A stretch of DNA of 64,000 bases from Welwitschia mirabilis. Lineage: Eukaryota > Gnetophyta > Gnetopsida > Welwitschiales. The position numbers and the translations under genes are program-made. Of the stretch, positions 57,481 through 64,000 are shown in pieces. The stretch covers positions 77,983,694-78,047,693 of the forward strand of contig JBOZIK010000001.1 of the NCBI GenBank assembly GCA_051453625.1, given 5' to 3'. The notes beneath the pieces were generated by a model that saw only the letters and a program-made list of their open reading frames with translations, searched no databases and had not been told where the DNA came from. Positions within the stretch are counted from its first letter, which is position 1; each line of letters starts with the position of its first letter.

Positions 57481-58050
57481 TTAACTCTAAAAAATATCAA
57501 CACATTCTAAGATTTCCTAGGAAGTTCTACGTATTATCATCAATTCATTAAGTATTTTTCCAAAAGTGCAAAACCTTTATATGAAATTATAGAAAAAGAT
57601 AAGCCTCTCATATAAAGTGATTCCTATAGAAAGGCCTTTAATGTACACATTTTACCATTAATCCTTTGATCTTATGTTAAATTCTAGTGATACTATTATA
57701 GGTGTCATATTTGAATAACATATTAACCATAAGCCACATGTCATATACTAAATTTATAAGACCCTTAATCTAGCACAATGTAATTATATGATAACATAAA
57801 AAAACTACTTATATTACATAGAATACATGATGAGTTCTGATACTATGTTGTAGGATTTAAAACTAGGGTTTATACAAACCACATAGCTATTAACATCCTA
57901 GTAATCAAGGAGATTAATAACGTTCATATCATGTATTGGTGACTTCTCATGTAAGAATTTGATTTAGACATCTTAAATAAGAGAGAGTAGAAGAACATAA
58001 AAGTAGATCATCTCCTCCATTTATAACTACCTAAGAAATAATGCACTAAG
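57480..58050 (+). pseudogene. Athila/Tat-like RNase H remnant
   Basis: INTNILRFPRKFYVLSSIH, then VFFQKCKTFI matches the RT/RNase H connection (the FLGxxxYYRRFIxxFSKIAxPL block). INHKPHVIY with a KTLNLAQCNYM string (57725-57790) matches the KPHVIYYASKTLxxAQxNY block, highly typical of this group. Stops throughout. Confidence 0.8.
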
Positions 58051-59050
58051 GATACCTTTAATGATTAATTCCTTAATAAGGGGTTGTCCTTAATATACAG
58101 TGATTCCCATAGAAAAGGCCCTTGGTATATAGATATTACTAAATACTTATCTACCCTAGTGATTTTATGAGATTGAACAAGTGAGGAAGAGCAATGATTT
58201 CTTAAAATAATTAAGAATTATATGTAGAAAAGTCCTTTCTTCTACTACATTCTCAAGGATGAAATTACACAACAATGTATTCCCAAATGGGAGAAAATTG
58301 ATATTTTTGAAATGTATTATAATAGAAACTATGGGTATCATTTCAATAGAGATAAGACATCTCATAAACCCATGATATATCTTATTAAATATATCCATGA
58401 GTATATGATAAGGTTTAACAGTTATTAATGATTAGGAAACTATTATAAGAAGGATGAAAACCCATGAGTATGATCTTAGAAAGTGAACTATTTAACATGT
58501 AAGATCTTTTTCTAAATTAAATAAATATTAATATATCATTAAATGTATTGATTATGTTACAAAATGCGTGGAAGCTAAAACAACCAAAACCGATGATGTT
58601 AAGATTATTATGGAATTATTTAGAGAATATATCTTACAACACTTTGATTATTGATAAGTCCTTATTAATAACTAAGAAATACACATTGTTAACCAAAACA
58701 TGAAGAAACTAATGAAGTCAGTAGGAATCATGCACAAGGTTGCAACTACCTATCATAAAAATTTAAATGATGCATCATGAAGAAACAACTATAGTATCAC
58801 CATGATTAGAAGATTTAAAAAAAAAATTTCAACCCTAATAAAGTTGTATTATATAACATGAGATTAAATAAGATTCTTAGAAAACTAGTCACCAATTAGA
58901 AAGAACATTTTAAGGTAATAAAAGCAAATTGCAATGGAAGCATTGTAATTTAAAATCTAAGTAATACTAATTAGTTTACTGTAAATGATTAAAGACTAAA
59001 AATTTATCATGAAGAGAAGATAAAAGATGTTATTGTTAATCTTAAATAAC
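58050..59050 (+). pseudogene. Athila/Tat-like integrase remnant
   Basis: IHKVATTYHKNLND (58729-58772) corresponds to the HKVATPYHPQTNGQ block of the integrase core. MRLNKILRKLVTN, then HFKVIKANCNGSIVI, NLSNTNXFTVND and RLKIYHEE (58859-59016) follow the integrase C-terminal pattern xxRLKLFPGKLxSRW...GxFxVNGxRLKxYH. It ends near 59050. Confidence 0.8.
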
Positions 59051-61665
59051 CACTTGAATCTAACCTAATAAACTTTACTTCTGATCTAGTAGCACTAAAT
59101 AATCCAACCCATGCTTATGTCATATACTAAAATATCCTTTTCCAAACCCAATAAGAACCCATCAATCCTAGGCTAAACCATGACCCACAGCCCCGATACT
59201 GGCTACATAGGATAGTATTCAATGTAGTTGTGTATAAATCTAGTTTGCCTAGTATTTGGTGTGCATGCCAGAATGTCCCTTAAATGATCCACTACCATAA
59301 AGGTTTGTTGGGTGGCTAGGGAGGACCCACTTGGCTGTGTTAGATCTAGATATGCCTAACCACCCACACATGCTTACGTCCTAAAGAAGTATTAATATAC
59401 AAATATTCCTTATTTTTAAAAATCTAAAATAATTTATACCCTTTTTTATTTATTAATATATAATCGAATTAGATTTTAGTTACTTATTTATGTTAATATT
59501 GGTTAGTATGAAAAAATGTCATCTTTCTAACCTCGTCAATGTATTAGTATTATGAAGAATGCCATTATACATTTTAAGCAAAACTTTGACTTTGATTTTG
59601 TCATGATCTTGAATCATAATAAAGCTAGTGAGTACACTCCATTATTTTTCCTATAATTATTTTCCGTACATCATTTTTTTCCTTATAGCCATTACTACAT
59701 GAAAGAGTTTAACTTTGACACTACTATAGTCTCCACATGAACGTACTATGTGAAAATATATTTTAAATTAAAAAAATGTTAGGAAGAAAACAATCTCTAA
59801 GAAATAATTTCAAAAATAAAAATAATTCATAAAAGGAACATTTATGTTAAATATAAAAGAAGAATTTTCACAAAAGTTAGTAACACAAGAATCTACCAGA
59901 TGATTCATTACTCTACATGCTTTGCTAGAAATGTCAACATCTACTTGTATGGTTTATACTACTATAAAACTATCTTATCTTTCATGTGGTACTCTTAGTT
60001 CGTATCACTTTTAAAATTTTATATTATATTGTACTATCCTTCCATAATTTATTCTCAAAAGCCAAAATTTAGAACTTTGATAAACTCTTATCATTGGTAA
60101 GAGTTGTAAAGCAAACATGCAAGAAGGAAATGACCTAGTTATTCTATTACATTTTACATTAGTAAGAACATTCCCCACTTTTAATGATTGACTTAAAATT
60201 AACATCTAAAGAGCTAGCTATGGATGAATTTTTGATTACATCTCAAATTAGTTTCATGCATTGTTAAGATTATTTTAACAACGTTATGATCACTTATTAA
60301 ACAAACATAACTTTTAGATGTTTGAAAAGTTTGCATATTTTTCTGTTATTCCCTCCATGTCTATTATTATAATTCATAATAATCTGCTTTGTTTCGGTTT
60401 TTTTCCATATCAGTGTTTTAAGTTCTCTAGTTTTTTTTCTCCTAAATTTTTTTGAATTAATCATTTGCCAAGGGACTAGTAGATCTTAAAAAATAAATGG
60501 GTTATGATAACCCTAAGTTATCTAGATTGAGTCTTCATAGACATTAAATGTGAATAATACCTTTTACTAGGATGAGATTAAGTGATTCCTAATAACCTAA
60601 AACTATCAAGTAAATAAAGTGAATAATTGATTACTAAATAACAACACTTAACATAATAACATGACTACCCCCTTAACTAACAACTGTCTTAAAGAACTCA
60701 TCTAAACATTTTTAGTATTTATAACTAAAAATCAGAATCTAGTATTTTTAGAAAGAATTTATTATACAAACACATTATTTATTAAGATAAATTTCACTTT
60801 TCAAACATTACTTTCATGATTTACTAAGAGTATAACTCAATAACAAATGTTAATCCTTCTACATGGAACTAGTACAGTACACCATCTTATTCTATAATCA
60901 AGTCTATATAATCATTAAGGGAAGGATAAATTCTCCTTATGTGATGGACATAATATTTAAATCTAAAATCTCAAATAGGATGAATCTATTTAAAATAAAT
61001 TTATTATATCAAGAATAGATCCCTTGTCTTTAGATTTTTAATAAGGGTTAAATGCGAAATAACAAAGTTCATTGATAAGTGTCCTCCAGTAGTGCATGCA
61101 TTTTATTAAATTTTCATTACTTTTCCCTTAATCATCACTAATAACTATCGTGGTACATCTTAATAACTCATTGATGAAAATAAAACACATTTGTAACTGA
61201 AAAGATGATTTACTCTACACCTATTAAACTACATGCAAAGAGAAAACAACATTTCTAATTTAAGAATGGTGTGTGTTCATTGGTATTAACTACTTAAATT
61301 CTCACAAAAGTCATCTAATATGATGGAAATATACAAGTGAAAGAAATTTTTATAGTTCTAAATGAAATATAATAAGTTGAATATAAGTGATCAGATGCAA
61401 CAACAATATTTGAATCATTGACTAAAAAACTGAATGTTCGAGCATTTAGTTATAGGTTACTGTTCACCTTAACTCATGGAAAGGCTAAGGCATAATACTA
61501 AGTATAAAGTTACTTTTTGAGTTCATGATATTTTTCTATGTAAAATGTAAAAATTTAAAGATCTATATATGAATAAACATGGTGTGAAGTATGTAAGATT
61601 TGTACATTAATAACTATAGTAAATTTATCTTTGTAATAATAATCATGTGATAGGAGACCATCATA
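59051..61665. other. 3' internal region of Athila/Tat-like element
   Basis: 2.6 kb between integrase and the polypurine tract. Athila/Tat elements often carry an extra ORF here; no readable frame survives. A less AT-rich patch at 59160-59390 stands out but is unrecognised. Confidence 0.45.
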
Positions 61666-61679
61666 AGATAAGAAGGGGA
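61666..61679 (+). other. Polypurine tract of Athila/Tat-like element
   Basis: AGATAAGAAGGGGA directly before the TG of the right LTR. Confidence 0.65.
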
Positions 61680-63490
61680 TGCTAATGAGTGATTAAAATG
61701 ATGTTTCTAATGTAATAAAAAATTAAAGTTATCTTTTTAATATAATTTGCTAATTCTATTATGACATAATATCAGCTCATTTTTATGTATCTTTTGTTAT
61801 GTTTTTCCCTAAAAATATACTATTCTTGCAAATTTTTAAAATGTGAATTTATTATAACCTATCTGACATCATTTAAATGTAAAATTATAATAATTAGTAT
61901 TTTATTACATTGAATTTAATATGAATAAGAAAAATTTTTATGTGTCCATTTTCTAAATCTGTTTAAATCTTGATTTCTAGAAATTATCTTTTGAATGGAT
62001 TGGAATTGATGCACAACAACCATTACAAATGAATCTGCAGATATATTTAATATACAAATATATTCAAGCATATGGTAATTAACATATTTATATATTAGAT
62101 GTATGATTTTTTAAGAAAATGTCATTGCTCAATGATAGTTGTATGATAAGAATTTATCATTAGATTATCATCAAGTAATAAGCTATGGTAAGGTTATTCA
62201 ATAGCCTTCTTGTATTATAGCCAAGTGACATATACATGATAAGGGATAGAGCTAGTTTTATTACATGGTAATAATGGAATAAGATGTAAATTAGTTAAAA
62301 CATCTTATAGCTTCATAATAACTAGATTTATTACATAATAAAAAGATATAATAATCATAGCTCATTCATGGATGAAAATAGAATTCATTTGATTTAGTTA
62401 TATAAGGTTATTACTTAATGATAAGGGAGACTCAAAGTCATTTGATCTTTATTTATAACTAATTGATAAGACAAATATAATATATGATAAATTGTATGAT
62501 AAAGAAGAAAATTTTATCCTTAGATGGGAAACCATACATGTTAATCAATTTTTTTAAAGAAATTATAAGAAACAAAAGATCAAAAATGATGTCAAATGCA
62601 TCCTTATTCCAAAACTTGTCCATTTATATTTCGTTTAACATTAATCTTGTTAATAATTTTCCCTAATTACCTTTATAATCTCATTACTAATATAAGAATT
62701 TCCATTGGAAAAAGAAATTTGAATTATTAGTTTCATTTGAAGACTTCATTCTCATGCCTTTTGTAATTTAATTTTCATTACATTTTGATTTCTATTCTAC
62801 TTCACCTTTGATTTTGATCCTCTGACATGTGATCAATTCAAGACTTCTTATTGAAATGTTGTTGAAATCAATTTTTACTAAATGCCTTTTTGTTTTTTAT
62901 TTATTAAAAATTATATCATTATTACAAGGTTAATTAGAATGGAAGAGTAATTCATAGGACGTATAAGTTATTTCACTTTGTTCCACTTGTTTAATTCATA
63001 TTTTATATTAGCTTTACATGCATATAACTAGTTCAATTATTTGTATAAATTATCTTCTATGTTTTATTCTATAAGATTTAATCCATTCATGGTTTATTAT
63101 GAAAATAGTTTATGAGAAATTACACTTCCTACTTCAATACATAATTAATAGGATGACAAACTTTTTTATTATAAAATCAATGTCATTCATCTTTCTTTTT
63201 AGGTACATGTGAGTGTTAAAATTCATTGTATATTTTTTCTTTTATTTTTATTGATGACATTTCAATTTTTTAAGTTATTTTCATTTAATAATTAGAAAAA
63301 TTAATTAGTTATAAGTGACTGGGTCAAACTTAGTTTATGTTATTTTAAATTCACATCTAATAACTTCATTGAAATAGGATAGACTAGCTATTAATTTTCC
63401 TGGCTAGTCTCTCACCATCATCACAACATAATCAAGTCTATCATATCTTCATACATGGATTTTCTTCCTATTAGTGATAAAGTCTATGGC
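61680..63490 (+). repeat. 3' LTR of Athila/Tat-like element
   Basis: Colinear with 50522-52420 (see shared blocks there). The right edge is approximate, near the shared ATTAGTGAT(A)AAGTCT string. Confidence 0.75.
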
Positions 63491-64000
63491 CTTGTCATTC
63501 CAACCTATATCATGGAAATGTTTACTATTATTTACATGTCTTGTAATACCACTAATAATAGTGGGAAAAAGGAAGATTTTGATGTTTCTCTTTACCTCCT
63601 TAATTACATGAATAATAAGTTTGCACACATTAAATATCTAATTAGTCTAATAAATGACCATGAAACCCCAAATGAAGGATTAAACATCAATGACATATCA
63701 TAAGGGTAACACATTTCTAATGATGAATCTAAATAGTTTAAACTAATTTTTAAATAAACATTTTCATGGAATGGTCCCCTTCTTATTTAAAACATGCTCA
63801 ATATCTAGCATATCATACAACACACCCAAATCTCTCTCTAAAGTAAATGAATAAAGATTGAGACTGAGTATACCTAAAGATCTAGAAATCAAACTAAGAG
63901 TAGCATTAACTCATCTTATTTTTATTTGGAGCTCTCTCCCCTTCATTTATTTGTAGGATGAATAGATCAACAAAGAAATTTTTTAACTTCCCTTTAAAAA
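63491..64000. other. AT-rich flank, no gene recognised
   Basis: One 82-codon frame starts at 63455, partly within the LTR, and encodes nothing recognisable. Confidence 0.4.

Larger units (their letters stand above)
50522..63490 (+). mobile_element. Decayed 13-kb Athila/Tat-like Gypsy element
   Basis: Two long homologous blocks, 50522-~52420 and 61680-~63490, are the LTRs. The left starts TGTGATGAGTAGTTAAAAT and the right TGCTAATGAGTGATTAAAAT, and a purine tract AGATAAGAAGGGGA (61666-61679) precedes the right one. Between them lie gag-like, protease (56002-56253), RT, RNase H and integrase remnants in Gypsy order on the plus strand, then 2.6 kb of non-pol DNA before the 3' LTR. LTR length and the extra 3' region fit the Athila/Tat group. 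Extremely AT-enriched and full of stops. Confidence 0.8.

Overview
The window looks like a large-genome seed plant, most likely a gymnosperm such as a conifer. The evidence is a plant-type nuclear gene cut by very long introns, dense LTR retrotransposons of typical plant lineages (SIRE-like and Tork-like Copia; chromoviral-like and Athila/Tat-like Gypsy), a plant tRNA-iMet primer-binding site and high A+T. The gymnosperm assignment is inference from intron size. No complete host gene lies here. Assembly gaps (N) are at 2634-2868, 22218-22574, 22884-23355, 24052-24151 (exactly 100), 35045-35433, 38064-38073, 41831-42274, 42844-43329 and 50079-50178 (exactly 100).

Layout. 1-3000: 3' end of a SIRE-like Copia element (+), with the RNase H tail, an extra ORF downstream of pol, and the 3' LTR. 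4600-9489: a complete but broken 4.9-kb Copia element with LTRs, PBS, PPT and a perfect ATTTT target duplication. 10475-18015: the last four coding exons of a D-2-hydroxyglutarate dehydrogenase (D2HGDH) gene (+), with a 6.8-kb intron holding Gypsy debris. Its earlier exons were not found, so either the upstream intron exceeds 10.4 kb and contains both Copia elements, or this is a 3' fragment. 20013-27803: a composite of SIRE-like elements, with a minus-strand element bounded by ATTAG repeats enclosing a plus-strand relic and a piece of Gypsy integrase. 28282-28790: a three-copy tandem repeat of about 170 bp. 33138-33720: a decayed SCAMP-like (secretory carrier membrane protein) gene fragment.

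36080-40931: a decayed Gypsy element whose two LTRs can be matched. 41400-44000: a second Gypsy pol (protease, RT, RNase H) without recognisable LTRs. 46818-47054: about five copies of a degenerate ~50-bp tandem repeat. 50522-63490: a very decayed 13-kb Athila/Tat-like element, with LTRs of about 1.8-1.9 kb and protease, RT, RNase H and integrase remnants in the usual order.

The most interesting signal is in the SIRE-like family. Its LTRs carry dense arrays of the palindrome GGACGTCC (ACGT core, a potential bZIP site) just upstream of the predicted TATA box. A second, smaller cluster of the same motif lies between pol and the extra ORF, which suggests a separate promoter for that ORF. Most recognisable stops in the old elements fall where Trp, Gln or Arg is expected, as decay of methylated cytosine would give.
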